Below the pieces are notes generated by a model. It ran no database searches, was not told where the DNA came from, and saw only the letters and a list, made by a program, of their open reading frames with translations. A DNA stretch of 64,000 nucleotides from Branchiostoma floridae (lineage: Eukaryota; Chordata; Leptocardii; Amphioxiformes; Branchiostomatidae): positions 15,124,721 to 15,188,720 of the forward strand of contig NC_049995.1 in the NCBI RefSeq assembly GCF_000003815.2, in the 5' to 3' direction. Below, piece after piece: positions 22,284 through 33,900 of this stretch (within the stretch, counting starts at the first letter, position 1; every line of letters begins with the position of its first letter). Both the position numbers and the translations under genes were made by a program.

Positions 22284-23228
22284 ACACACACTATAAAACG
22301 GACAAGCCCCAAATACTTGTATACAATTATTGAGTGAAAACGCACCGTCCCTGTTCGCTATATCATTGACGTGCGATTCCTTTGTTTAGGTACAACAAGG
22401 ACGATGCCTTCCGGGCTTAAGCGTTGCCATGACAACCTTAAGAATTTGGGCGTGACTCAAGTAAATTCTGACACCATGAGAACATCACAAGACTCATATT
22501 TGACGTCATCTCCAAGCAGATGCAAGGTACAATTCTATTTTTACGCTTATTCTGTGTTTTCTACCAGGCCACGATTAGGGGAAGGTTTAGACAAAGGCGT
22601 ACCTTTAAAAGGACGTGCTATATCTTAGAAGTATTTTGACCCCGACTTGTTTTGAACGTCTTGTACATGTGTTTTGAATGTCTCACTTTTTTGTGGTGTA
22701 GAGTGACTTACTAGTATTGTAGCCTCTTTTGCAGACTTCAGGACCGGTTGAATTTTTTTTCCACAAAATGTTTAATGCTTCCATTCACGGAGTCTTTAAA
22801 GAAGGCTAGCCTTACTATACACCAGTTTAAAGCAATAAAAAGGACGCCTTAGACACGTTCAAAATGTGTACTTGAAATATGCCTATGATACTGAGCCGGA
22901 CCCTACATTTTATAAACCGCGTATCTACTTGGAGACTATTCAACTGAACATGATTTTTAAAAATGTCACATCTGCCTAAACGTGACAATCACAGATTTAC
23001 GAGCAAGCATTGAATGAGCATTGCTACACTGGACTGAACATTATGGTAAGGTATAAAATGTGTCAATTTGGAAAGAGAAATGTCGACAACATGAAAGTAG
23101 CAAGCACAAATGTGCAGAAAAAGTATTTTTTTAAATGTATGTGGGAAAGAATAACAGCACTTACTTGTCTCAAATTCTTCGTCAGAGCTGGAGCTGCTGC
23201 TACTGCTACTATCGTCGCAATCCGCCAT
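19396..23228 (-). CDS. DPHG-B: paralog with RS-like and KHG-repeat tail (230 aa as visible, 259 aa if the usual exon 2 exists)
   Basis: Minus-strand exons: 23228-23165, 21698-21654, 21363-21245, 20741-20636, 20454-20310, 19991-19917 and 19543-19396, all GT-AG with compatible phases. Exon 1 encodes MADCDD, nine Ser, then DEEFET. The 45-nt and 119-nt exons match DPHG-A and -C in length and phase; the 119-nt exon has NDPHGVMESLEFLAKPEN and GMLDKLGP. Next come a Gly/Lys block with RDYDFD, an Arg/Ser-Gly repeat resembling RS domains, a run of KHG repeats, and a C-terminus KFHNLHGLGKML ending SSDDYCD. The family's 87-nt exon 2 is not visible between 21.7 and 23.2 kb and may lie in the gap at 21975; its phase is symmetric, so the frame holds without it. 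Function unknown. Confidence 0.72.
20160..20285. repeat. Purine-rich (GAAA)n-like tract
   Basis: Degenerate AAAG/GAAA repeats in DPHG-B intron 6. The apparent hydrophobic minus-strand frame across it is a translation of this tract. Confidence 0.7.
21858..21974 (+). mobile_element. SINE head, cut by the assembly gap
   Basis: An A-box-like 'tagtggttagcgg' and a tRNA-like body lead into the gap. It lies in intron 1 of the visible DPHG-B model. Confidence 0.45.
21975..22074. other. Assembly gap (100 N, size nominal)
   Basis: Run of exactly 100 N, so probably a gap of unknown length. It may contain the missing exon 2 of DPHG-B. Confidence 1.
22075..22294. repeat. (CA)n microsatellite
   Basis: Long interrupted CA/TG repeat at the edge of the assembly gap. 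His/Thr- and Val/Cys-repeat frames through it are artefacts. Confidence 0.95.
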
Positions 23229-24240
23229 TTTCGACAGGAGAATAAGCTAGGAGACTTGTTCTGTTTTTCTCAAAAAGTCTCAAGCTTCTTGCAGGTTTGT
23301 CACGTACTTCAATAATGTTGCAGAGTTCTTAAAATCTCGGCCACGCCTTCTCCAAGAGCAAACCATTTTCTTTGAGGGAGAATTTTGTTTTCGTAAGACA
23401 TTATTGTAAATGATATGATAACATTAACATGATGTCGTAATCATTGAATCGAAGATACATTATAGCATTATTCAGAAACTTCTATTTCCGAAGAGGTAGT
23501 AATATATGTATACTTTTTTGTCCTATTTTCGAGATTCAGGTCTAATTTGAGTTGTTCCGCCCGTGAGAAAGTTGTTCAACAAGTTCTTTACTGTTTGCGC
23601 CCTGTCTACTGACCCAAGGCTAGTTGATAACAGATAAACATCTGCTTAGCACCTTACAATAGGAAAGGTGGCCTATGCACGCTATACTTACCTTCTTCAA
23701 ACCAAGTCAACCTGATAGCTTGAATGTGTTGTTGTACAAAACAACTTCAAGGTATACGTGTAAACTTGTTAATCCAAAATACTTCCAACCATACTTGTCC
23801 ATTTGGCGATTGAAAATCAAGAGGACTAGAGATTCTTCCAAGTGGACTACATGTAAGTAATGCAAACAAAAACCTGGTCTTGCATATTCAGATAGAAATC
23901 CAAAGTTCTAGACTAAAGGCCCTGTCATTAACTCAGTTTGTGTGCTCACAAACAGAACGAGTTACCAGTAACCAGTTGATTTTAGGCAATTCTAAATCAA
24001 TTCTTCGAATCTTGTTGGTTCAGAAATGTGAAGAATGTTACCCCAAAATAATACCACCGTTTATGAATACCACAGCTCGACAAACAACTGTTAAAGGAAG
24101 GTTTATTCAAGGTAACTACATCAAAGTTCATAAATTTCATATTTCAAATTAGATAAATACAGTATGAACGTCCATAGTTTGAGTATCTCAGTGTGCATCC
24201 CTCCCTGTATGTGTCTGCTTCTGACAACACAGCGGTTAGT
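23229..24240. other. Intergenic region between DPHG-B and DPHG-C
   Basis: No supported gene. Several short open frames have no family features. The right edge leads into the 3' UTR repeats of DPHG-C. Confidence 0.5.
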
Positions 24241-24244
24241 CTGG

Positions 24245-24720
24245 TTAAATCTCGCTTATAGAAGCCTGCCCAACTTCCGGCAGGCCTTTGCGGGTTGGGA
24301 CCAGTTACAGCCCTGGGCAGCAGAGTTTACAAAGTACTTCTGAGCTATGTTGGCTGAAGATTCGCTGAAGTGTTCCATCTCTGATTTCCTTGTTGACTCC
24401 TCTTTCAGTCGCAGTCACTACCACTACCACTATCGCTGCCGCTATGGTATTCTTCCCGCCGAGTAAAGTGAGTAAGGACAGTGTAAGCCTGATTAAATCT
24501 CGCTTATAGCAGCCTACCAACATCTGTCTGGCCTTTGTGGGTCCGGGCCAGTTACAGCCCTAGGCCTGAGAAAGAGAAGCTTTGAGAGGCTTTATTTTGT
24601 CCATTAGCTCTGCAGATCTAGAGTTTGTGTTACACAATCAAAGTACACGGTCGGGGCCAGTTACACCCCTTAAGCTGGACAACAGAGTTTGTGTTACACA
24701 AAGTATAGGTTAATTATGTG
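24245..24720 (-). repeat. Tandem copies of the DPHG-C last-exon end and 3' UTR
   Basis: At 24405-24465 the minus strand repeats the coding end of DPHG-C (EEYHSGSDSG and DCD followed by TGA, against the intact end at 24760). The block 'gggaccagttacagccctgg' is repeated at about 24297, 24545 and, diverged, at 24655. Units of roughly 110-240 bp therefore span an exon end and UTR downstream of the real stop. Confidence 0.65.
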
Positions 24721-24759
24721 ACCGGAAGTCTGCCATCTCTGTCTTGTTTACTCCTCCTT

Positions 24760-27397
24760 TCAGTCACAGTCGCTATCACTGCTACTACTACCACTGTCGC
24801 TTCCGCTGTGGTACTCTTCTCCACCGAGCACAGCACCCAGCCCGTGGAAGTTGTGCATGCGGATCCCCCTGTAACATCCCCCACCCCCTCGGGGGCCTCC
24901 CCATCCCCCACCCCCTCGGGGACCTCCCCACCCCCCACCACCGTGTCCGCCGTGACCGTGCCCATGGCCATGTCCGTGACCATGGCCTTGTCTTTGTCCA
25001 CGTCCTCTTCCTTGAAACGAAAAGGAAACATTGTTTAGAAAAGAACACGTGCCATCATTAAAGTTGATATAGATTCAGATCTGTTCTAAGCACTCTGAAG
25101 CTAGATTGTCTGTAGCTATATACATTACTGTCCTTCGGTGTAACACATCAGCTTCTGTATCTGTATCTGTATAGCCAGGATAACAAACCTTCGGCATGTA
25201 ACGTTCACAATACGGAAAAAAAAAAAGAAAATTGAGTGCTTTGTGAAGAAAAACACTGAGAAGTTCCAATTTGAAATTTTCATATCTATTCATTTATGGA
25301 CACGTTGGTACCAATTCTGCTGTGACTAGCTACTTCCAACCGCTAGGCGGCGCTTCAGCAGTTTGTATCCCCACTTACCATCTAGCATTGGGACGTAGAT
25401 CCAGTCAAGAAAAAATGAGAGGCATATTCCTTCTAGATTTAAAAAAAAAAGAAATAAAAAAATGCAAACTTTTTTTCTACTCACGTCTGCCTTTCCTGCC
25501 CCAGGCGCCCCTTCCCAGGTTCCCCAGCCTGCCGAAGTCGTAGTTACCATGGTGACGCCGCCCGCCTCCATGACGACCGCCGCCGCCATGACGACCTCCG
25601 CCGCCATGACGACCTCCGCCGCCATGACGGCGACCTTTCTTGTGACCTTTCATGCCTAAAAGAACCTGACAAAACCAATATATACGTTTTATCCAACAAA
25701 TGGTGCTCCGTAGTCATAAACTACCGGTAACTTCCTCATTTTCTTATTTCTCTAATAATTATTGTTTACAACATCTACAACATCCATGTATTTCTATCTA
25801 ACTCTCACACTTTTGCAGAATTATGCATAATTATGCATATCCCTTCCCTTACTCTCTCCTTTTCCATTCTTTTCTATTAATTTCTGCCATTCATGTCTTC
25901 TTCTGTTTATACAGGACTCTCTTGGAAATCATGATAACTTTTATAAGTCAAAGCAAGGACGTTATATAACGTCCTTGGTCAAAGTGCAACCAAGTTGTCT
26001 CTTAGTTGAAATAGATAGATAAATTCATTTCTTTATCATATTCTTACATAACTTCTTTCTTAAATCATATCGGTTATCTAGAATCCTAAGAAACAATCAG
26101 ACCACGTCTTAAGGACATGAAAATGTTTTACTCACCCCGCCAAGTGGTCCTAACTTCTTAAGAAGACCGTGGCGTTTTAAGACGCCCACGTGTTTTGGTT
26201 TTGACAGGAAGTCCAGATATCCCATAATTCCATGCGGATCATCATAGTCCCTCCCTGTAAAATTTAAAAGATGTGGGGCAAGAACTTTCGGAGGTCTTAA
26301 AGTTTTCAGAAACAATTTATGAAAGTAGTGAGACATTAAAAACATTTCCTAGGCCTATCATATCATACAATTTGCTTATCAAACTACTGAGCTACGCCCA
26401 GGTTTGGCTTAACGAAGTACGAAAATAATATCAAAAAGAGCATTGATTAAATGGAAGTGCTTATACAATAGGCTTCAGCTTACCACCATGGTTGTGTCGT
26501 CTTCCATGCTTATAGTTGTCGTGTTTTCCTAATGATGTAAGTTGCAATAGCCTCAACGTGTATACAGTGTAGTCACAGTTTGATAATTTTTGATAGTTTT
26601 AGTGAAAATCAAAATGTTTACGAAACAGAAGTATCCTAATGAAGTAATAATGATAATGTCTTACCAAGAAATATACCAGTAGCAATGTTCTATAGCTGTA
26701 TACAGCGAACTTTATTGACACTCTAAGGTACATATCGACACTTTTGTTAGCTTTTTAGGTCTTCCACCACTACAGTGCAAAAAAGTTAGTACAATTATTC
26801 TAAGTTAATAGGTGCAGTAACTTGTAAGTTAATGTCAATGCATATTTTATTCAATGGTATGTGTTAATGACTCGTCATATCAGATCACGTTTGTGAACTT
26901 TTCAAACACATCATTATCTTTTTTTGTGTTCGTTTATTGTTTGTTGTAGAAAATACATGTGTAACGTTACGTACGTCCCTTGTTGACGTGGCCGAGAGTT
27001 TTAGACAGCGCCGACAGCGTATTGAACACACCCTCTTCTTCCGGGGCGGCCTGGGCTACGACTAAATCAAATAAACAATATATTTAGAGGTGACGTTAGC
27101 CCCTTGCCCATACTGCTTTTGGATTTTTCTATTTTCACAGAGAAAAACAGCATGAGGATGTATAAAGAGACACACGTACACAATCACACACAGTGACACA
27201 CATACACACACCCACAAACGCCAACATAAACACACAAGGGGAGAGAAAATTGCAATAGAATAAAATACCTATCAGTTAACGTTGTAAACGTAAGATGATT
27301 ACAAATATACCAACTTCTAAGATAATCATACATTTGACCCACTTTTCTCGTACTCTTCATCCGAACTGGAGCTGGTACTGACGTCACACTCCGCCAT
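24760..27397 (-). CDS. DPHG-C: paralog with Gly/His-rich tail (245 aa)
   Basis: Minus-strand exons: 27397-27343, 27061-26975, 26528-26484, 26254-26136, 25665-25485 and 25010-24760. The junctions are GT-AG and the phases identical to the paralogs at exons 1-4; the total is 738 nt. Exon 1 encodes MAECDVSTSSSSDEEYEK. Exon 2 has PEEEGVFNTLSALSKTLG. Exon 4 holds DDPHGIMGYLDFLSKP and LLKKLGPLGG. Exon 5 has four HGGGGR-type repeats and a YDFGRLGNLGRGAWG block. Exon 6 is a Gly-His alternation, two GGPRGGGGW repeats, then RMHNFHGLGAVLGG and an acidic Ser-rich end SSSSDSDCD, parallel to DPHG-B. There is no signal peptide. His-rich repeats could bind metal or drive phase separation, but that is a guess. 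This is the cleanest model of the three. Confidence 0.78.
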
Positions 27398-27599
27398 TTT
27401 GTTTTTCAAGGTCACTGGTATCGTTGTGAGGAGGAGAGCTATTCTCGAAATAACATCCTTCCAAGTTTTGCAAAATCTTCAACTCAATGGCTCTAGAGCG
27501 TTGCAAATGTGTTAGACAACCTGAATACAACCGGTAAGTTATAAGGACGCGCCTTCTCTAACTTGGAACACACCATTGGGATGACAGTGGCCACAGTAT

Positions 27600-28660
27600 T
27601 TTTTTTTTTCTCTCTCTCTTTTCCTTATTCGAGTGGACACTGTCGCACAAGTGGCGAGTCTGACTTAATCTATACTTGCGTTTACTGGTAAGGTATTCTG
27701 TGGTAACATTCAGACACACTGTGATAGATTTTTTTTCCCTTACTCCATTTTAACTTGAGCTGGGCCAACTAAACGATGTTGTTCGACTAGTTTTGACCTT
27801 AAAAGAATAAAATGGCGCTTGTAAAATTGGCGCTACTGACCCGTGTGTAATAAGAACACATATGTTAGTGACGCTGTTTGGTGCTTCGCCGTTCGAAGTC
27901 TCCTTACTTTTCGAGTGTCATACAAAGTTTTAAGCAACGCTAGCAACATCGTGATTGAACAATTTGATTGAACATTGAATGAACATCTTTATTTCTAGTT
28001 TAAGAACGCCTTGGATTCGTCATGTTCAAACATTAAGTTGATTGTTTTGATCGCAAATACGCTGTACGTATAGGTCAATACGGATTACCAACGCAACAAA
28101 ATTACATCGAAGATGTTTCAATACATCTGCGGCTGGTTCTTTGAAATCTATTATCCCATTCTATTGTAATCCAGAGCATTTCTTAGGGAATTGGCGAAAG
28201 TTCTTCCCAGGCAGAATTTGTAGTGTCGAAAATGATGTATTTCAATTGCGTATGATACGACAGGGCGGTCAGATAACATTAGGATCCTCCCTCGTAACAT
28301 CTGCTCGGAGATGAGTGTGACAGGTGTGTCTCTCAAACCACGCGAGACTTGGAACCGGACGAGACTTGAGGAACAGGAAACTAACCCAAACAAACTCAAG
28401 ACACGCCTAGTGTGCCTCCGAGTGATTTGTGAGTTTACTACGTCTTAAACGTCTTTACCAGACAACCAGGCACTCTAAAGGTGACTCGTTAATCTTTATT
28501 ACATAATTAACTATAACGTTAACCGGGTATAGCTAGCGGCCCGTTATATGATTGCAATACAAACAGAAAGGGAGAAAGGCGTTATCGTATAACGTAAATA
28601 TTTGCCTCTACTATTAAAGGAGTACTCTAGCACGCAAGGCTACGAAAGTCACGGGTTCCT
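27600..28660. other. Intergenic region, left copy of the arrestin-gene segmental duplication
   Basis: The blocks at 27640-27960 (around 'gggccaactaaacgatgttg') and 28250-28500 reappear, diverged, at 38690-39000 and 39710-39920, about 11 kb away. This duplicated flank probably carries the arrestin promoter and perhaps a 5' UTR exon; neither can be pinned down by sequence alone. Confidence 0.6.
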
Positions 28661-28664
28661 CACT

Positions 28665-29065
28665 GGGCGTCCAGTGACGAACGTACATTCAAAATGGCGT
28701 CGTCACTAGACGCCCAGTGACGAAGAAAGTTCGTCACTGGTTTACCAGTGATGAATTGCTTTGTTCCAGTGATGAAGCTCTCTCGGCACTGGAATTCCAG
28801 TGATGAACCTTGACTCATCACTCGGTTTCCAGTGATGAACTCCGCTCGTCACTCGGGGCCCAGTGATGAACTCCGCTCGTCACTCGGAACCCAGTGATGA
28901 ACGTCATTCGTCACTGGGAACCGAGTGCGGAACCACCGAGGTCACCGGTTCCTCACTGGGTTTTCCAGTGATCGGTGACTCTTCGGCACTGGACACCGAG
29001 TGATGAAATTATTTCGGCACTGGGCTTCCAGTGACCACGTTCTATTAGCACTAGAACGTTCCAGT
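28665..29065. repeat. Palindromic 31-bp minisatellite
   Basis: The core unit is CAGTGATGAACTCCGCTCGT followed by CACTCGGGGCC; exact 31-bp spacing is seen at 28830, 28861 and 28892, with diverged units on both sides. Each unit contains CAGTGATGAA facing TCGTCACTG, so every repeat can form a hairpin. A looser patch with the same motif is at 29250-29365. It is absent from the equivalent place in the second arrestin copy. Confidence 0.75.
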
Positions 29066-29597
29066 GCTGCGTTCGATATGCAACAAAAACACCCTAATTC
29101 ACATGTCGCCATAGCGGCGTGTTACTGTTAGATTTGGTCCGGGAGTGTGAGGGCTTGCAGAGGTGACGCTAGTATAACTTTAAGTGCTAACTTTCAAATC
29201 CCCTCAATTGAAACGATGATTCCTTTTCCTTCAGTAAACTGAATATTTGTCGTCACTGGTTTACCAGCTGAAGTTTCCTCATCACTGGAAAACTAGTGAA
29301 GATAAATATTCCCCACTGGTAAGCCAGTGATGACGCGACTTCATCACTGGATACCGAGTGATGAGAAATTTACCCGTGACTTCGGTAGTTTTGCCTCTAG
29401 CACTATTAATTACTAGTTATAGCACTGTTTAAGTACTACTGATTTAACCTCTGTCAGTAAGTTGACAATTGGGCCCTTAAGTCTAATTGATATAAACTTT
29501 GTATATGTTAAAGTGTATGTCATGTTTTAAAATATAATTTGAGGCATGCAACTCGAGCTCCAAGTTGGTGCACCACTGTTAACAATTATTTGACTAT

Positions 29598-29800
29598 CAT
29601 AATTCCGCCAGGTGCCATCATACCGCCACCTCAAAAAACGTGAGTATAGAGGTCTTCCCAAGATTGTCTTGAACACCAAATGTTAAATATCCTAAATGTA
29701 ATACAATTCAGATATTTAGGTGTTGAAAACAATCTTGAGAAGGCCTCTATAACAACGTAATTTTTGAGGTGGTGGTATAATGACACCTGGTGGAATTATG
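29598..29800. repeat. Fold-back palindrome (MITE-like)
   Basis: Arms starting 'cataattccgccaggtg' and ending in the near-complement 'cacctggtggaattatg' continue inward through 'gaggtcttcccaagattgt' and its complement. Stem arms are about 95 bp with few mismatches. There is no coding capacity. Confidence 0.7.
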
Positions 29801-30084
29801 CGAATAAATGTTATGCTTTTCTAATGCCACAAAACAAATGGATAGTCATTATGCTTGTAACCTTCACGAAAGGGTATGTTGCTTTTGTTTCGTTTCTTTG
29901 ACCTCTCCTCCAAACAAATGAGGCCAATCCTGGGCCAGACAGCAGTCAGTCTGTCACCATGGTTACTCTTAAACTAAGTTAAAGTCACAAAAAAACCACT
30001 GTGGTGTTTGGTTACATTATGTAGCATTTAGTGGCAGGACAGAGCTGGAGGGGCTAATCACCAGGTGTGTTGGAGTATGGACAG

Positions 30085-30226
30085 AGTTGTTATTGTTAGC
30101 ATTGATTACTAAACAATTCTAGTAAGATCCACACTGCCTTAACTTCTGAGTGAAGTAGGTATTTTCGTAATTTCCCATGTTACCTGCACCAGTGTGGGTA
30201 TGCAGAAACACGGATGTCGAGCCCTG
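30085..30226 (+). mobile_element. 5'-truncated copy of the CAGGGCTCGAAATA MITE
   Basis: Its right end 'tgtcgagccctg' and the preceding 'caccagtgtgggtatgcaga' match the right half of the element at 31075-31385. Confidence 0.55.
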
Positions 30227-30359
30227 GAGTACAATGATTATTCAATGATTATTCAAGCAAGAGGGAAAATGTTAACCTCTAGGAAGACAGGCAAACCTCC
30301 TCATCAAAAGATCTTACTGACTAATATTTTTACAGATTCCAGAACTGTCACTGTGCATA

Positions 30360-30860
30360 CCTTAAGAATAGAGCCAGTACCAACAACAGACAGAAGATGG
30401 GGAAATTGCGGGAATTCTCCATCCAGTTTACGAATACCCTCCTCACATGTAGTGAAAATCCATCAGACGACAAGTCTGCGATCTCTAAATTCTGAGGAAT
30501 GCCTCCTCGTAATTTAGAGCTCGCAGACTCGTCGTCCGATCAATTTTCGCTACATGTGAGGGGGGGTATAATGGATGCGTTCTTTAATACTTTGCATGTC
30601 TTTGCAGATACCAGTAGTCTAAGAGCCCATTATACCTAACATAGTGACAGCAGGGAGACACCAAAGATGGGGAAACTACGAGAGTTCTCCATCCAGTTTA
30701 CTAATGGATGTGTTCTACTTTGTGTGTCTTGGCAGATATCAGTAGAGCCAAACTTGTTACACCTAGCACAGTGACAGCTAAGAGACAACAAAGATGGGGA
30801 AACTGCGGGAGTTTTCAATCCAGTTTACAAATGGATGTGTTCTTTAAAATACTTGGCATG
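30360..30860 (+). repeat. Three tandem decoy copies of arrestin exon 1
   Basis: ATG-containing copies of the exon start (ATGGGGAAACT-like, encoding [10 protein letters not shown] with small changes) lie at 30397, 30667 and 30794, before the intact exon at 30923. Spacing between the last three is 127 and 129 bp; the first step is 270 because a fold-back MITE sits inside it. The copies diverge after about 35 nt and lack the exon's splice donor. Confidence 0.78.
30435..30570. mobile_element. Fold-back MITE inserted in the first exon-1 decoy
   Basis: Left arm CCCTCCTCACATGTAG pairs with right arm CTACATGTGAGGGGGG, and the inner arms (AGACGACAAGTCTGC / GCAGACTCGTCGTC) also pair. TA lies on both sides, consistent with a TA target duplication. 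The sequence on either side of it is contiguous in the sister exon-1 copies, which proves insertion. The same element is cut by the window start. Confidence 0.7.
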
Positions 30861-30922
30861 TCTTTGCAGATACCAGTAGAGTCTGTTATACCTAGCACAG
30901 TGACAAATAAGAGACAAAAAAG

Positions 30923-33900
30923 ATGGGGAAACTGCGAGAGTTCTCCATCCAGTTAGCCAACAACACGGACGTGTTCATGCCAGGACAGTGGATCACAGGG
31001 CAGGTCACAGTGGACCTGAACGATGAAATGAAGATGAGAGGTAACGTCAACGCTTAAATATGTTGATACTTTGACAGGGCTCGAAATACCCCCTGCATAT
31101 GCAGGTTAATGCAGGTAAAATTGGAGCTGTGCAGGTATTTCTGGTATCTACCTGCACCTAACCTGTACTGGTCCATGAACTGGGTTTTTTCATAAATTTC
31201 CTTTGATTTAGAAGTATAGGGATTGTTATTAGCTGCATTAACTGTTGCCACCTTACGCTTACCACCTATTAGGTATAAAAGAAAAAATAGCAATTTAGTT
31301 CCTAAACAGTGGTGCAGGTAAAATTTATCTGGTGCAGGTAATTTTCACCAGTGTAGGTATGCAGAAAAAAGTATTTCGAGCCCTGTTTGATGAAGATAAC
31401 TTGCATGATACAAAATCAAATTGACTTTCTCTGTACCAGTCCTTTAACTCTGTCAACTCTAACTAGTATGTACATTTTTCTAGTTCCTTCTTAAAATAAA
31501 TGCCAGCTATATATACATATTTCCTGTTCGTGGCTCTGCCTTCTTTCCTTTCTGTCTCTTTGTTAGGTCCTCTCTGGTGTCCTCCCTTCAGCTGTTTCTG
31601 TCTCTTTCCACCAGTGGGTTGCAGTACCTGGTCACCAGGCTGTCAGGTAGTGCTCAGTGCTTTCTTTCATTTCAATTACTCAATTCTCTTCTTTGGACAC
31701 AATCTATGACGCCTATATAAGATACAATATACACACCAATCCAAACATTAAGTATATGTCAGAGTGGTATTTTTGTATCTAACTGACGTATACCTGCATT
31801 ATGACTTTGCATTTGGTGGCAGTCGGTTGCCCACATCTATAAGTATAACTCCAGTCATATTGTTGTTTATTCACTGCTATATTTGTACCTGTATGTGGTT
31901 TCAATTTTTTTAGGTATCCGACTGAAGTTTCAGGGCAAAGGTCACGTAGGGTGGACGGAAACCCACAGGGTTGGCTCAGGAGAGCACGCACGCACGGAAC
32001 ACCGGCACTACAGGGCCGACGAGACGTACTTCAACCAGGAAGTCACACTGTTTGGAAAAGGTACTGTGTTATTATACTTTCTATGTTATCAAATTGATTT
32101 TGGCTTATTTATACTAGTATGTATGTGTTGTTTTGTGAGTGTGTGTGTGTGTTTGTGTGAGTGTCTTTACCTGTGTGAGTGTCTTGACCTGTGTAAGTGT
32201 CTTTGTGTGTCTGTGTGAGTGTGTGTGTGAAAGAGAGAGACTGTGTGTATGTGTGAGTGTGTGTTTGTGCGTGTGTGTCACAGTGTGTGTTGGTGTATGT
32301 GTGTGTGTGTCTGTGTGCAAGTGTGCGCCTCTCTCTACAGTGCCGTTTTATATATATAACTGTTACATGACGCTATATTACCACATTTACAATTAAGGGC
32401 ATTTAGGCTCAGAAATGCCTTGAATTTCATTGTAACATTTGCCTCACAATTCGACCGTGTATACCTAATTTTGACTGGACAAATGCTGCTGTGAACTTTT
32501 CCATGACAACGTAGCAAAACAAACATGAAACCTGACCCAACCCATTACAGTCGCGCAGCAACCCGATAACGCAGTTAGTAGCAGGTCAGGAGCATTTTTA
32601 TCGCTGCGTTACGTTACCGCTATTGCTGTGTTGCTGCTGCATTGTGTTATCATTATCTGTTAGGTGTAACACAATCAGCACTGTCAGAGCTCGAAATATT
32701 TTTTTCTACATACCTGCACTGGTGCAGGTAACATCGAAAATTACCTGCATCAGACAAAGTTTACCTGCACCACCCTGAATTTAGGAAATATGGATCATTA
32801 TACAGTAACTAAAATTGTTCAGGAACCATTGCTATTTTTCCTTTTATACTTTATAGGTGGTAACAGTCAATGTAGCGAATAACAATCCATATACACCTAC
32901 ATCATATGACATTTATGTATAAAACCCAGTACATGGACCAGTGCAGGTTAGGTGCAGGTAGACACCAGAAATACCTGCACAGCTCGAATTTTTCTGCACT
33001 AAACCTGCATATTCTTGTGGTATTTCGAGCCCTGACTGTATATGTTCTATAAGAAAGCTCTGACTGCATATTTGGTGCAGTACATGAGACCTTAATTACT
33101 TCCCATACTTTTATTTTGTTGATTCATACAATGGCATGTTTTAAGTCCTAAACCTGTATGTTCTATACCTCAGCATCAGGCCAGTCCGGTGACAACCCCA
33201 CCCTGGGCGCTGGCCACCATGTTTACCCGTTCCAGTACCAGCTGCCCTTGCAGGGACTTCCTACGTCGTTTGAAGGCTCCAACGGTTTGTTTGTTTGTTT
33301 GTTTGTTTGTTTATTCTGTATGTTACCATGTCAATTTTGGTAGTCAAATCTTGCATGTTCCACCATGGCTATCATGCATACAATGGTTTGATTTAGGCTT
33401 TTAGCCTGCAAAGTAGTGTGATAGCAAGTCCAAAGTGTTTCGTAAACTGGCTTTTGGTATACAAGTGGTAAACCACGAGTTTTGTACCATAGGTACAACT
33501 TTTGTTTGACCAGATGGTAAAGGTTTTCTTCTTTTCCACACCCTACTCGTTTCGATAAGTGTGGTGGGTTCTGCAATGTTCTTAAGGTCTCTATTCAAAC
33601 ATGCCGAATGACCGACTTAACGACCCATCCAAAAGAACATTCGGATTGGAAGATTCTTAATATTCACCTGAGTGAAGTGAGGAAATCCAGTAATTGACAT
33701 TGTAAAAAAAAGTGCCTTTTCCAAGGGCACAACTCTTTGCCCTGCTGAGTATTGGAACCAAGAACGTTAGACTCTAAGACTTAGTCAATGACCCTAACCA
33801 CAAAATCACCTTGCCAGGTTATATCCGCTACTCGGTGAGAGGAACCATCGACAAACCATGGAAGTTTGACCACACCACGAAGAGGGCCTTCACTGTTCTG

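Noticed and set aside
21904-22345. Thr/His- and Val/Cys-repeat proteins
   Set aside because: Translations of the (CA)n microsatellite and gap.
24714-25061. Several overlapping frames on both strands, about 105 codons each
   Set aside because: GC-rich simple repeat of DPHG-C exon 6. Only the Gly/His frame continues through splice sites in phase with the paralogs.
27184-27387. 67-codon minus-strand frame starting near DPHG-C exon 1
   Set aside because: It starts in another frame of the exon and runs through intron CA repeats; the correct frame starts at 27397.
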